Source: an uncultured Kiritimatiellota bacterium (GTDB lineage Bacteria; Verrucomicrobiota; Kiritimatiellia; RFP12; UBA1067). From it: a stretch of DNA of 64,000 nt. Below are positions 52,679-62,272 of the stretch, one piece after another. Made by a program: the position numbers and the translations under genes. The stretch spans positions 146,840 through 210,839 of the forward strand of contig CAKTYZ010000003.1 in assembly GCA_934635225.1 (NCBI GenBank). Reading direction: 5' to 3'. The first letter of the stretch is position 1. Every line of letters begins with the position of its first letter. Under the pieces are notes generated by a model. That model worked only from the letters and a program-made list of their open reading frames with translations. It did no database searches and had not been told where the DNA came from.

Positions 52679-52684
52679 ATTATA
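52679..52684 (-). promoter_or_regulatory. -10 box of the regulator/barrel/oxidoreductase operon
   Basis: GTGTATAAT on the minus strand, 9 nt before the ATG at 52669. Confidence 0.5.
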
Positions 52685-52736
52685 CACCAAAAGAGTCGCC
52701 CGCGCACACCTAATCGGTTAACTTTCAATGTCCCCT

Positions 52737-52935
52737 GTAGAGTAGAGACCCACGCCTCGGCGTTGTCGCCGGTGCGACTTCCCCCTCGTCAAACCGTACG
52801 TGCGGATTTCCCGCATACGACTTTCCGTCGAGCGCTTTTCCCGTTGCCATGGATTCTTCCCTTTCTTTGATTGTCAAGCGCACATTATAGCAATTCTTCC
52901 TGTCAAATCCGCGCCCTCCTCACGTCCGCCCTTTA
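52737..52935 (-). mobile_element. Group II intron 3' relic (domains V-VI), inactive
   Basis: Domain V at 52823-52791 reads AAGTCGTATGCGGGAAATCC then GCACGTACGGTTT. The catalytic AGC triad is changed to AGT here. It ends in CTCTAC at 52737 and begins with the end of the RT frame (DVRRARI-stop, about 52935). Between 52935 and 53175 I see no gene or clear repeat. Confidence 0.78.
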
Positions 52936-53175
52936 CAAGTCACCTCGACCTTTTCGTCGGCCCTCCCCGCCGCTCGCCATGGCAACGGACACTCTCACGA
53001 CCACCTCCCAATGGCACGGACATCCGACGGAAGCCTCGGCTTCCCGGGCTTCCGTCTCTGGCTTCAGATCTTCTAATGGCGTCTTCCGTGCCCAGTCGCT
53101 TCGCGCCATGGTCCGTCACGCGGCAAGACTATAGCCCCTTGAATGGGCAGGAGCGTCAGATGGGATGCGAGCCGT

Positions 53176-53805
53176 TCACAAAAGGCTCATGACGGCTTCG
53201 TCGATCTGACCGGGAATCGTCACGGGCAGACTGTGCTCATTTCCCGGAACCCGTATCACCTTCGCCTGCGGAAAGACGTCCGCCAGATAGTCGGCGTTCT
53301 GCGGACGAACGATTCCGTCGCGCTCGGACTGAAAGATGAAAACGGGAATCCTCAGAAGAGACCGCCCCGAAGAAGACGCACAAAAAGCGCGGAACTTCTC
53401 ACGCAGGTCACTCGTCCGAAGATAGTCAAGCCCGCGCTCCAGACTTGACTTTTCATAAAGCGGCGATGAATTCGTGCCAAAAACGAGTTCCGTGCCCATC
53501 CGAAGCGCGGCAAGCCGACGCTCGCTCAAGCCGTGCCAACCCGACGCCTTGTCCTCCATCAAGAAAGGCGACGTCGAGACAAAGACTATTCCTCGAACCT
53601 TCTCGGGATACTTCATCAGCATCCGCATCGCATAGTTGCCGCCCATCGAGAACCCGATGAGCAACACGTCGTCGGAATCCGCAATGACCCGCTCCGGCAG
53701 GCTGTCCAGCTCCTCCAAGTAACTGAAGACCCAATCGTGCGGAAACGTGCAAAGCGCCCATGTCTCAGGACCTGCGGCCCAACCATTGAAGACCAGCACT
53801 TTCAC
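53176..53805 (-). CDS. Alpha/beta-hydrolase, BioH-like
   Basis: 209 aa from the GTG at 53805, with AAGAGGG just upstream; the frame opens to 53910 but would overlap ileS. VKVLVFNGWAAGPETWAL starts the fold. LLIGFSMGGNYAMRMLMKYP holds the nucleophile in GFSMGG, QSERDGIVRPQNADYL the acid, and VPGNEHSLPV the histidine. This resembles carboxylesterases such as BioH/BioG, which free pimeloyl-ACP methyl ester in biotin synthesis. No bio genes are nearby, so the substrate is open. Confidence 0.7.
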   Translation of the reverse strand: MKVLVFNGWAAGPETWALCTFPHDWVFSYLEELDSLPERVIADSDDVLLIGFSMGGNYAMRMLMKYPEKVRGIVFVSTSPFLMEDKASGWHGLSERRLAALRMGTELVFGTNSSPLYEKSSLERGLDYLRTSDLREKFRAFCASSSGRSLLRIPVFIFQSERDGIVRPQNADYLADVFPQAKVIRVPGNEHSLPVTIPGQIDEAVMSLL

Positions 53806-53846
53806 GCGTCTACCCTCTTGACCAGGACAGGCCCCGTCACGTGACG

Positions 53847-56800
53847 TCAGGACTTGGCGACGCGAACGACGGTGGCGTGGCCGTTCAAATCGACTTCGGC
53901 CCCTTCGCACGAGGCAAAGACGACTTCCGTCGCCAGGATCTCGTTCTTCACGTATGCGAGATGCGCCGCGAGAGCCGCGTTCGTCTCGGCGTCCGCTTGT
54001 ACCGTGACCACGATGCGCTGCGTGACCTCGAAATCGGCCTCCTTGCGCATCGTCTGGACACGGCTGACGAATTCACGGGCAAGGCCTTCCGCCACGAGCT
54101 CTGGCGTCAGTTCCGTCTCAAGGCCAACGACAATCGAGCCCTCGGACGCGACAACCAAGCCCGCCTTCGGCTTGCGCGTGACGAGGACGTCTTCAGCGGA
54201 GAGATCAATCCCCTCGACCGTCGCAGAGCCCGCGAAGGACCTGAACGACGCGATCGCCGCCGCAACAGCCTTCATCTTCGGGCCGCATTTCTTGCCGAGC
54301 GTCTTGAAGTTGGCCTTGAACGTGACGTCGCAGAGTTCCGTCTCGTCAGCGATGAACGACACGCGCTTGACGTTGAGCTCTTCTTCGATGAGCGCCTCAA
54401 GCCCCTCCACATCCCCTCCTGCAAGCTTCAGCGCGGCAAGCGGCTGGCGAACCTTGAGGTCGTTGTCCGCGCGCAGACGGCGGCCGAGTTCGACGACAGC
54501 CATCACGTCGGCCATGCGCTTTTCAAGCTCCGGCTGACGCGCGGCGGCGTTCGCGGTCGGGAAGTCACAGAGGTGGACCGACTCGGGGTCGCTCTCGCCC
54601 CTCAGGTTCGTGTAGATCTCCTCGGCGATAAACGGCGTGAACGGCGCGGCCACCTTGGCGAGCTGGACAAGGACATAGCGGAGCGTGCGATAGGCGGCAT
54701 GCTTGTCGGCGTCGTCCGTCGACTTCCAGAAGCGGCGGCGACTGCGGCGGATGTACCAGTTCGTGAGATCCTCGATGAACTTGACGAACGGGCGCACCGA
54801 CTTCTGGAGGTCATAGACGTCCATCGCCGCCGTCACGTCGGCAATCAGCGTCTCCATCGACGAGATGATCCATTTGTCGAGGACATTCGCGCTCTCGGGG
54901 TAGACGACATCCTTGTCGTGGAACCTGTCAACATTCGCATAAGTGACGAAGAAGGAATAGGCGTTCCACCACGGAATCAGCAAGTCGCGCATGAGCTGCT
55001 TGACGCCGTTCTCGGAGAACTTCAGGGACTCGGCCTTCACGACCGGCGAGTAGATCATGTACAGGCGAATCGCGTCCGCGCCATACGTGTCAAGCATGAG
55101 ATTCGGGTCCGGATAGTTCTTTAGGCGCTTTGACATCTTCTTGCCGTCTTCGGCAAGGACGAGACCGTTCACAATCACGTTCTTGTACGGACTCTGGTCG
55201 AAAAGGCAGGTCCCCAGCACCATAAGCGTGTAGAACCAGCCGCGCGTCTGGTCAAGGCCCTCGGCGATGAAGTCAGCGGGGAAGTAGTCCTTGAAATCGC
55301 CCTCCCCCATGTAGTGTTGCTGAGCGTAGGGCATCGAGCCGGACTCGAACCAGCAGTCGAGGACTTCGGGCGTGCGGTGATACGTCTTGCCGTCCTTCAT
55401 GATGACGATCTTGTCCACGAAATGCTTGTGGAGGTCCGTCACCTTCTCGCCCGAAAGCTCCTCCAGTTCCTTGATCGAGCCGACGCAAATCATGTCAGTC
55501 GGGTCGGCGTCGTTGACCCAGACCGGAATGCAGCTTCCCCAGAATCGGTTGCGCGAGATGTTCCAGTCGCGCGCCTCCTCCAGCCAGTTGCCGAAGCGCT
55601 TCTCCCCGACGTAATCTGGCGTCCAGTGGACCTTCGCGTTATTCTTCGCAAGACGCTCATGGAGATCCTCGACCCTCACGTACCACGCGTCAATCGCACG
55701 GTAGATGAGCGGCGTGTCCGTGCGGTCGCAGAACGGATACGAGTGGGTGATCGTCGCCTGATGGACGAGTTTGCCCTCGGCTTTGAGGCGTTTGATGATG
55801 TCCCTGTCGCAGTCCTTGCAGAAGCGGCCCTTGTACTCGGGCATCTCATCCGTGAACGCGCAAGCCGCGTCGAGCGGATCGACGATGACCTTCATGCCGG
55901 CTTCCTGACAGACGCGGAAGTCGTCTTCGCCGTAAGCCGGCGCGATGTGGACGATGCCCGTGCCGTCGTCCGTCGTCACATAGTCGTCGTTGAGGACACG
56001 GAACGCGCCTTCGCCCGCCTTGTCGGCATAATGCGGAAAGATCGGCTCATAGCGCGTCCCCTTCAGCTCCGTGCCCTTGAACGCCGCCACAAGCGCGTAC
56101 TGGTCTTCTTTCTTGAAGAGCGTCGAAAGACGCTCTTTCGCCATCACATAACAAGGCCGCGTGTCATCCGTCAGGTCGCGCACGACAACATAGTCGATGT
56201 TCGCGCCCGCGCACATCATCAGGTTCTCGGGAAGCGTCCACGGCGTCGTCGTCCAAATGAGGAGATAGACCGCCGTGCCGTCTTTCATCAGCTCGGCAAT
56301 GCGGCCGTTCGGCGTCTCGACGACGGGCGTCCGAACCGTCACGGTCGGATCCTGTACGTCCTTGTAATTCGAGCCCGCCTCGAAGTTGGAGAGCGGCGTC
56401 GAGAGCTTCCACGAATACGGCATGATGCGGTGAGACTTGTAGACGCGGCCCTGATTCCAAAGCTGCTTGAAGACCCACCAGATCGTCTCCATGAACTCAG
56501 GCTGCATTGTCTTGTAGTCGTGGTCGAAATCGACCCAGCGCCCCATGCGCGTGACGGTCTTGCGCCATTCGGAGACGTACTTCAAGACCATTGAGCGGCA
56601 CTGCTCGTTGAACTTGTCGACGCCCAGGGCCTTGATCTCGGGCGCACCCGCAACGCCCAGCGCATCCTGCGCAAGCGCCTCAATCGGGAGACCGTGGGTG
56701 TCCCAGCCGAAGCGGCGTTCGACATATTTGCCGCGCATCGTCTGATAGCGCGGCACAATGTCCTTAATCGTGCCGGCGAGCAGGTGCCCATAGTGCGGCA

Positions 56801-56957
56801 GTCCCGTCGCAAAGGGGGGGCCATCATAGAACTTGTACCGTTCCTTTCCCTCATTGCGCTTGAGAGACTTCTCAAACGTCGAGTTTTTCGCCCAGAACTT
56901 AAGGATATCCTCCTCCATCTTCGGGAACGCGACCTTGTTCGAGACTGCTTTGAACAT
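53847..56957 (-). CDS. ileS: Isoleucyl-tRNA synthetase, type 2 (IleS2-like)
   Basis: 1036 aa. YDGPPFATGLPHYGHLLAGT carries the HIGH motif as HYGH, RRFGWDTHGLPIE follows, and EDGKKMSKRLKNYPDP is the KMSKS motif. An editing domain (IWTTTPWTLPENLMMCAG) lies between. The length and the HYGH/WDTHGLP form match the eukaryote-like IleS2 group, which is often resistant to mupirocin in known cases (not tested here). TTCTCC-type complement AGGAGAAGGT gives a good ribosome site, and the -10 box TGGTATAAT is at 56993-56998. Confidence 0.95.
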   Translation of the reverse strand: MFKAVSNKVAFPKMEEDILKFWAKNSTFEKSLKRNEGKERYKFYDGPPFATGLPHYGHLLAGTIKDIVPRYQTMRGKYVERRFGWDTHGLPIEALAQDALGVAGAPEIKALGVDKFNEQCRSMVLKYVSEWRKTVTRMGRWVDFDHDYKTMQPEFMETIWWVFKQLWNQGRVYKSHRIMPYSWKLSTPLSNFEAGSNYKDVQDPTVTVRTPVVETPNGRIAELMKDGTAVYLLIWTTTPWTLPENLMMCAGANIDYVVVRDLTDDTRPCYVMAKERLSTLFKKEDQYALVAAFKGTELKGTRYEPIFPHYADKAGEGAFRVLNDDYVTTDDGTGIVHIAPAYGEDDFRVCQEAGMKVIVDPLDAACAFTDEMPEYKGRFCKDCDRDIIKRLKAEGKLVHQATITHSYPFCDRTDTPLIYRAIDAWYVRVEDLHERLAKNNAKVHWTPDYVGEKRFGNWLEEARDWNISRNRFWGSCIPVWVNDADPTDMICVGSIKELEELSGEKVTDLHKHFVDKIVIMKDGKTYHRTPEVLDCWFESGSMPYAQQHYMGEGDFKDYFPADFIAEGLDQTRGWFYTLMVLGTCLFDQSPYKNVIVNGLVLAEDGKKMSKRLKNYPDPNLMLDTYGADAIRLYMIYSPVVKAESLKFSENGVKQLMRDLLIPWWNAYSFFVTYANVDRFHDKDVVYPESANVLDKWIISSMETLIADVTAAMDVYDLQKSVRPFVKFIEDLTNWYIRRSRRRFWKSTDDADKHAAYRTLRYVLVQLAKVAAPFTPFIAEEIYTNLRGESDPESVHLCDFPTANAAARQPELEKRMADVMAVVELGRRLRADNDLKVRQPLAALKLAGGDVEGLEALIEEELNVKRVSFIADETELCDVTFKANFKTLGKKCGPKMKAVAAAIASFRSFAGSATVEGIDLSAEDVLVTRKPKAGLVVASEGSIVVGLETELTPELVAEGLAREFVSRVQTMRKEADFEVTQRIVVTVQADAETNAALAAHLAYVKNEILATEVVFASCEGAEVDLNGHATVVRVAKS

Positions 56958-56992
56958 ACCTTCTCCTGTCTTTCTGAAAAAATTGTCCGTGT

Positions 56993-56998
56993 ATTATA
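56993..56998 (-). promoter_or_regulatory. -10 box of ileS
   Basis: TGGTATAAT on the minus strand, 35 nt before the ileS ATG, with a Shine-Dalgarno site in the leader. Divergent from the tRNA-Thr promoter. Confidence 0.55.
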
Positions 56999-57019
56999 CC
57001 ACATGCGGGGGAAATATGA

Positions 57020-57025
57020 TATACT
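57020..57025 (+). promoter_or_regulatory. -10 box of tRNA-Thr
   Basis: TATACT 16 bp before the tRNA-Thr 5' end. Confidence 0.45.
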
Positions 57026-57041
57026 ATGTTCAATTGCACCT

Positions 57042-57127
57042 GCCGGGGTGGCACAGTGGTTGACTGCGCCTGATTTGTAATCAGGATCCGCAAGGACGCG
57101 TCGGTTCGAATCCGACCCTCGGCTCCA
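57042..57127 (+). tRNA. tRNA-Thr(TGT) with enlarged variable arm
   Basis: 86 nt. Acceptor GCCGGGG pairs with CCTCGGC. The anticodon arm CCTGA-TTTGTAA-TCAGG gives anticodon TGT (Thr, reading ACA). The T arm is GTCGG-TTCGAAT-CCGAC, and the CCA end is encoded. Between anticodon and T stems are 14 nt (ATCCGCAAGGACGC) that can form a small TCC/GGA hairpin with a GCAA loop. Normal tRNA-Thr has 4-5 nt there. A tyrosine reading (GTA) fails because the anticodon stem would not pair. Confidence 0.85.
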
Positions 57128-57139
57128 GGCTTCCCCCCT

Positions 57140-59551
57140 TTAGCTGATGCGCGGGCGGACGTGTCGCGTCGCCATGGCGGTCAGCGGGTCTTCGGGCCAA
57201 TAATGCCGCGGATAGCGCCCGCGCATGTCCTTGCGCACGAGATGGTACGCCCCGCGCCAAAAGCCCGCAAGGTCTTTCGTGACCTGAATGGGGCGATGCG
57301 CGGGCGAAAGCAGCGTCAGGACGATCGGGACTCGCCCGTCTGCGACTTTCGGCGTCTCCATGAGCCCGAAGCATTCCTGCAAACGGACCTCGACCGTGGG
57401 CTCGTCCCCCTCGTAGTGAATCAGCATATTCGACCCCGAAGGGACTTCCATGCGTATCGGCGCAAGACGATCCAGTTCCCGACGATCATGCCCCGAATCA
57501 GCCAAGAGCATGTCAAAGACGCGGAAAAGATCGATTTTCTCCAAATCACGCCATTTTGTCTGGCCCAACAGGAACGGTTCCAAAAAGACGAGAATGCGCG
57601 CGTCCGTCGGCTCTGGCCAAGATTCGTCCGGCAATGTTCGCGCAAGAAACGACAGCCGCGCACGGACTTGAAGCGTTTCCTTCGTCCAGCACGGAAGATT
57701 CGCCACGCCCTTCTGGCGAATGCCGTCCAACAAGGCCTGGACCACAAGTGCCGCGTCACCGTCATCTGTCGCTGAAGGCGCTTTCTCGCGCAAGGTCAGG
57801 AGACCGAGTTTCCGGCGAACGACTCGCTTGACGCGCTCGTTCGGACGATCCCAAGCACAGAACGGCTCTTCGACGATCTGCCCCGCAAAGAGGCCTTCGA
57901 TCTCCGCCTCGTCAATCGGACAGGCCCGAAAGACTTTCGCATCGCCCGTCCGGTCGTCCAATTCACAGCAAACCAAAAAGGGAGCCTTCGCCAACGGATC
58001 GTCGTCCGGCAGAAACGCGCCGCGTCCCGACACCATCTGAAAGGTTCCGTTCCCGCGACTCTTCGCAACTCGATCCGGATAAGCCAGCGCCAACAGCGCA
58101 CCTTCGGACAATGCGCCAGTCAAACCAAAGGAAGGCCCCCGAACAGACGAGAGCGCACGCTCGAAACGCCGCGTCAATTGCGCCATGCGCGCCGTCACCG
58201 GCACATATCGGATATCCGTCTCGCGGCTTCGCCCGCCCTCTTCCAAAACCGCCGCGAGACGACAGGCCGTATGCGCCGACTCGTGCGTGCCGACTGCCGC
58301 AAGAAGCATGTTCGCCAAACGCGGATGCATCGGCAGACAGGCCATCGTCCGGCCTCTCTCCGTCAAACGCCCGCGTTCGTCAAACGCGCCCAAGAGACGC
58401 AACAGGCTGACGGACTGCTCCCACGCGCTGGCCGGAGGCGGCGTCATCCACGGCAGGTCCGTGCGATGCAAGGCGCCCCAGACGGATGAGGACAACACGA
58501 GCGAACAGAGGTCGGCGTCCAGAATCTCCGGCGGCATCTTTTTCGGTCTCGACGTCTCTTCAGCCTCTGTCCAGAGACGATAGCAGACGCCTGCCTGAAC
58601 GCGCCCCGCGCGACCGCGCCTCTGTTCGGCCCGATCCTTCGTGAGAGGCAACGTGACAAGCCCCGTCATGCCCGTGCCCGGCGAGAAGCGCGGCACGCGC
58701 ATGAGTCCCGAGTCTATGACTGTCGTAATGCCCTCAATCGTGAGCGACGTCTCGGCAAGGGAGGTCGCGAGAATGACCTTTCGTCGTGAACTGGGCTTGA
58801 AGACGCGATCCTGTTCCTCTTTTGGAAGGCTTCCGTAGAGCGGCAGGACGAGAGCCTCCGCACCCTGCAGTTTCTCGGCAACGCGGCGAATCTCGCCCTC
58901 GCCCGGCAAAAAGCACAGGATGTCACCCGCCGTCTCGCAAAGAGCCTTCCCTACCGCTGCCGCCATCGACAGGTCTCCGAGATAGCGCGTCTCGACAGGG
59001 AAGAGTCGGCCCGAAGCCTCGACCAGACATGGCCCCGGATTGCCTCCGCTCAAACCGTGCAGGACTTCCCCGACATCCAAAGTCGCGGACATGACGAGCA
59101 TCCGCAAGTCAGGCCGAAGAGCACGCCGAACCTCCAGCGTCAACGCGAACGCCAAGTCACACGGCAGTGCGCGTTCGTGGAATTCATCAAAGATGACAAG
59201 CCCGACATCCGACAGTTCGGGGTCTGAAAGCAGACGCTGGGCGAGCAAGCCTTCGGTCACGACCTCCAAGCGCGTCCGTGCCGACGCCTTGCGCTCAAGC
59301 CGAACCTGATAGCCTACCGTCTCGCCCACGTTCTCGCCAAGCTTGCGTGCGATGTACGTCGCACAGTTGCGCGCGGCCAGCCGTCGCGGCTCCAGCATGA
59401 CGATCTTCTTGCCCGCCAGCCAAGGCTCGTCCAGCAGGGCCGGCGGCACACAAGTCGTCTTGCCGCTGCCCGGCGGCGCTGTCAGAACGACCTCATGGTT
59501 CGTGCGCAGGGCCGCAACGATTTCACCCAGCTTTTCTTCGACCGGAAACAT
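57140..59551 (-). CDS. hrpB: ATP-dependent helicase HrpB
   Basis: 803 aa from the ATG at 59551 (MFPVEEKLGEIVAAL), 8 nt after the rnhB stop; longer frames overlap rnhB. VLTAPPGSGKTTCVPPALLD is Walker A, VIFDEFHERALPCDLA is the DEFH form of motif II, and GRAGRVQAGVCYRLW is motif VI of DEAH helicases. The C-terminal domain ending near YHLVRKDMRGRYPRHYWPED is specific to HrpB. The cellular role of HrpB is poorly known. Confidence 0.94.
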   Translation of the reverse strand: MFPVEEKLGEIVAALRTNHEVVLTAPPGSGKTTCVPPALLDEPWLAGKKIVMLEPRRLAARNCATYIARKLGENVGETVGYQVRLERKASARTRLEVVTEGLLAQRLLSDPELSDVGLVIFDEFHERALPCDLAFALTLEVRRALRPDLRMLVMSATLDVGEVLHGLSGGNPGPCLVEASGRLFPVETRYLGDLSMAAAVGKALCETAGDILCFLPGEGEIRRVAEKLQGAEALVLPLYGSLPKEEQDRVFKPSSRRKVILATSLAETSLTIEGITTVIDSGLMRVPRFSPGTGMTGLVTLPLTKDRAEQRRGRAGRVQAGVCYRLWTEAEETSRPKKMPPEILDADLCSLVLSSSVWGALHRTDLPWMTPPPASAWEQSVSLLRLLGAFDERGRLTERGRTMACLPMHPRLANMLLAAVGTHESAHTACRLAAVLEEGGRSRETDIRYVPVTARMAQLTRRFERALSSVRGPSFGLTGALSEGALLALAYPDRVAKSRGNGTFQMVSGRGAFLPDDDPLAKAPFLVCCELDDRTGDAKVFRACPIDEAEIEGLFAGQIVEEPFCAWDRPNERVKRVVRRKLGLLTLREKAPSATDDGDAALVVQALLDGIRQKGVANLPCWTKETLQVRARLSFLARTLPDESWPEPTDARILVFLEPFLLGQTKWRDLEKIDLFRVFDMLLADSGHDRRELDRLAPIRMEVPSGSNMLIHYEGDEPTVEVRLQECFGLMETPKVADGRVPIVLTLLSPAHRPIQVTKDLAGFWRGAYHLVRKDMRGRYPRHYWPEDPLTAMATRHVRPRIS

Positions 59552-59559
59552 GGGCTGGC

Positions 59560-60225
59560 TCAATCCCGGGCTTCCGTGTCCCGCCGAAGGGCCCGCGCCA
59601 CCGGGCCAAAGCTGCGACGATGCTCGGGGCAAGGCCCCAACCGTGCCAGCGCGGCGTAATGCGCCGGCGTCGGATAGCCCTTGTGCCGGGCAAAGCCATA
59701 GCCGGGATAAAGGCGCTCCAAACGCAGACAATCCGAATCTCGCGCCGTCTTCGCCAAAATCGACGCCGCCGCGATGAACAGGGACTTCGCGTCGCCCTTG
59801 ACAACGTTCATCGCATGCGGCAAAGTCGCGACGGGAAGTCCGTCCACAAGAATCGAGACCGTCGCCATTCCGCGTTCGTCCACGCCCAGTTTCGCGGCAA
59901 CCTCAGTTGCGGCGCGGAGCATGGCGAGATGCGTTGCCCGCAGGATGTTCAACTCGTCAATCTCCGCCGCGCTCGCTGAGGCAACGGCCCATGTGCAGCC
60001 GGGCGTCGTCTTAATCGTTTCGGCGAGCGCGGCACGTTTCTTGGGCGTCAGCCTCTTTGAATCGGTAACCGCCGCCCAGTCGCCCACGAGCAGTTCCGCC
60101 GCACGGGCGAGCGGAACGGACACGGCGGCAGCGTAGACCCCACCCACAAGAGGTCCACGCCCAGCCTCGTCGATCCCCATCACGGGATCATTCGCCGCAT
60201 TCTCGAAATCGAGCGAGACGGCCAT
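59560..60225 (-). CDS. rnhB: Ribonuclease HII
   Basis: 221 aa. It removes ribonucleotides and RNA from RNA-DNA hybrids. VMGIDEAGRGPLVGGVYAAA supplies the first Asp-Glu pair, TDSKRLTPKKRAAL follows, ILVDGLPVATLPH carries the third acidic residue, and AAASILAKTARDSDCLRLER the GxxK/AxxxAKxxRD-like C-terminal part. It sits between htpG (4 bp upstream) and hrpB, all co-directional. Confidence 0.95.
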   Translation of the reverse strand: MAVSLDFENAANDPVMGIDEAGRGPLVGGVYAAAVSVPLARAAELLVGDWAAVTDSKRLTPKKRAALAETIKTTPGCTWAVASASAAEIDELNILRATHLAMLRAATEVAAKLGVDERGMATVSILVDGLPVATLPHAMNVVKGDAKSLFIAAASILAKTARDSDCLRLERLYPGYGFARHKGYPTPAHYAALARLGPCPEHRRSFGPVARALRRDTEARD

Positions 60226-60229
60226 TCGC

Positions 60230-62131
60230 CTACTTGAGCATCAAGTTCGCGAGGAGCTTGGAAAAGCGCGCGCCGTCCGTGACGGGAGAGCCTTCGGCGA
60301 TCAGCGCCGAATCGTAAAGCAACGTCACCGCGTCCTTGAGCGCATCGCCTTCAAGGCCTTTCACCTTCGCGATGAGCGGATGGCTCGGATTCACTTCAAG
60401 GATGCGCTTGTCATCCGGCACGTCATTCTTCATGGCCCGCATCATGCGCACCATCGACGGCGAGAGCGCATGCTCCTGCGCGACGAGACAGCACGGCGAA
60501 TCCGTGAGGCGCGTCGAGACGCGCACATCCGAAACGGAAGCCGAAAGCTCCTTCTTGACGGCCTCAAGAAACGGCTTCAAGTCGGCGGCGGACTTCTCGT
60601 TCGCCTCCTTCGCGGCCTTCTGCTCCTCCTCGCTGCCGAAAGCGACATCGCCTTTCGCGACATCGACAAACTTCTTGCCGTCGAATTCACGGAGCGATTC
60701 GGTCAGGTACTCGTCCACGGGGTCACAGAAAAGCAGCACGTCACAGCCATGCTTGCGTGCGGCTTCGAGGACCGGCGACTTGCGCGCGTCCTCCTCCCGC
60801 TCGGCGCAGACATAGTAGATGTCCTTCTGCGTCGCCGGCATGTCTTTGACGTAATCTTCCAGAAAGACGCGCTTCCCCGCGTCACTGCGCGCCGTCGGGT
60901 ACATGAGCAGCTTCTTGATGCGGTCCGCATGCTCCCAATCGACATGAACACCTTCCTTGACGACCGCGCCGAACGCCGACCAGAACGCGCCATAGCGCTT
61001 CACATCCTTCTTCTTCAAGTCTTCCAGCACCGAAAGCACCTTCGACGTGACGGCGTCCTTGATTTTCTTGATCACTGCGTCGTCCTGCAGCATCTCACGC
61101 GAGACATTGAGCGGCAAGTCGGACGAATCGACGACGCCTTTCACGAATCGAAGCCAGCTCGGCAGGAGCATCTCGACGTCGTCACCGATGAAGACATTGC
61201 GAACATAGAGCGAAAGCCCGCGCTTCTGGTTCGGCATGAAGAGGTCCATTGTCGCCTTCTTCGGGAAAAAGAGAAGCGCCTTGAACTCGATCGCGCCCTC
61301 ACCCGAAAAGGGAATCGTCTCGAACGGCGCTTCCCAGTCGTGCGTCATGTGCCTGTAGAACTCATCGTACTCTTCTTGCTTGACGTCCTTCTTCGTACGC
61401 TTCCAAAGGGCCACCATCGTGTTGAGGGGCTTTGCTTCGCGTTCTTCACGAGACTTTTTCGCGTCTTCTTTCTCGTCTTTCGACTGCTCGGCGGAGAGTT
61501 TCTCCTTGAAGAAAATCGGATAGGCGATGAAATCGGAATACTTCTTCACGAGGTCTGACACGCGCCAATAGTCAAGGTATTCAAGCTGGTCGTCGCGAAG
61601 ATGCAGCGTGACGGACGTTCCGGGGAAGTCACGGTCACCATCTGAAATCGTGTAAGAGCCGGACATGTCAGACTCCCACTTGAACGACGCGCCCGTCCCG
61701 CGTTTCAGCGTCTCGACCGTCACCTTGTCGGCGACCATAAACGCCGCGTAGAAGCCGACGCCGAATTGTCCGATGAGTTCGGGGAGCGACTCACCGCCTT
61801 TCTCTTTCAGCATTTCGCGGAACTTCTTCGTGCCCGAGCTGGCGATCGTGCCAAGGTTCTGTTCCAGTTCTGCGGCATCCATGCCCGTTCCGCTGTCAGA
61901 AACCATGAGCGTCTTCGCCTCGCGGTCCACCGTGATCTGGATTTTCCATTCGGGATTGTCCGAAACCAGCGTCTTGTCGGTCAGCGAAAGGAACTTCGCG
62001 CGGTCAATCGCGTCCGATGCATTGGAAATCAGTTCCCGAAGGAAGATCTCTTTCTTTGAATAGAGCGAATTAACGACGAGATCCAGCATCTCTGCGATCT
62101 CGGCCTTGAATTGATTAGTCTTCTTTTCCAT
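60230..62131 (-). CDS. htpG: Hsp90-family chaperone HtpG
   Basis: 633 aa, full length. LRELISNASDAIDRAKFLSL, MVSDSGTGMDAAEL and IGQFGVGFYAAFMVADKVTV are the GHKL ATP-binding motifs. The middle domain carries LFFPKKATMDLFMPNQKRGL and GVVDSSDLPLNVSREMLQ. The C-terminal dimerisation domain is present. TATAAT at 62143-62148 lies 11 nt before the ATG. It heads the htpG-rnhB-hrpB cluster. Confidence 0.97.
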   Translation of the reverse strand: MEKKTNQFKAEIAEMLDLVVNSLYSKKEIFLRELISNASDAIDRAKFLSLTDKTLVSDNPEWKIQITVDREAKTLMVSDSGTGMDAAELEQNLGTIASSGTKKFREMLKEKGGESLPELIGQFGVGFYAAFMVADKVTVETLKRGTGASFKWESDMSGSYTISDGDRDFPGTSVTLHLRDDQLEYLDYWRVSDLVKKYSDFIAYPIFFKEKLSAEQSKDEKEDAKKSREEREAKPLNTMVALWKRTKKDVKQEEYDEFYRHMTHDWEAPFETIPFSGEGAIEFKALLFFPKKATMDLFMPNQKRGLSLYVRNVFIGDDVEMLLPSWLRFVKGVVDSSDLPLNVSREMLQDDAVIKKIKDAVTSKVLSVLEDLKKKDVKRYGAFWSAFGAVVKEGVHVDWEHADRIKKLLMYPTARSDAGKRVFLEDYVKDMPATQKDIYYVCAEREEDARKSPVLEAARKHGCDVLLFCDPVDEYLTESLREFDGKKFVDVAKGDVAFGSEEEQKAAKEANEKSAADLKPFLEAVKKELSASVSDVRVSTRLTDSPCCLVAQEHALSPSMVRMMRAMKNDVPDDKRILEVNPSHPLIAKVKGLEGDALKDAVTLLYDSALIAEGSPVTDGARFSKLLANLMLK

Positions 62132-62142
62132 AGCAGATGCGT

Positions 62143-62148
62143 ATTATA
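62143..62148 (-). promoter_or_regulatory. -10 box of htpG
   Basis: GCTATAAT on the minus strand ends 11 nt before the htpG ATG. Confidence 0.5.
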
Positions 62149-62272
62149 GCACAATTCAGAACCCGCGTTCATCGCGAGGTCCAGATGTTTCCCGACAGCT
62201 GGGCGTTTCCTCAAGACCCGACCTTAGAGACCACGAAGAAGACCGCCCGTCAATCCGCAAGACACTGCGAGA

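Noticed and set aside
52871..53134. Plus-strand ORF of 87 codons after the intron relic
   Set aside because: No motif, no ribosome site, composition unlike neighbouring genes, and it overlaps intron sequence.
53176..53805. Naming the hydrolase bioH
   Set aside because: The catalytic triad is visible but no biotin gene is near and many alpha/beta hydrolases share this pattern.
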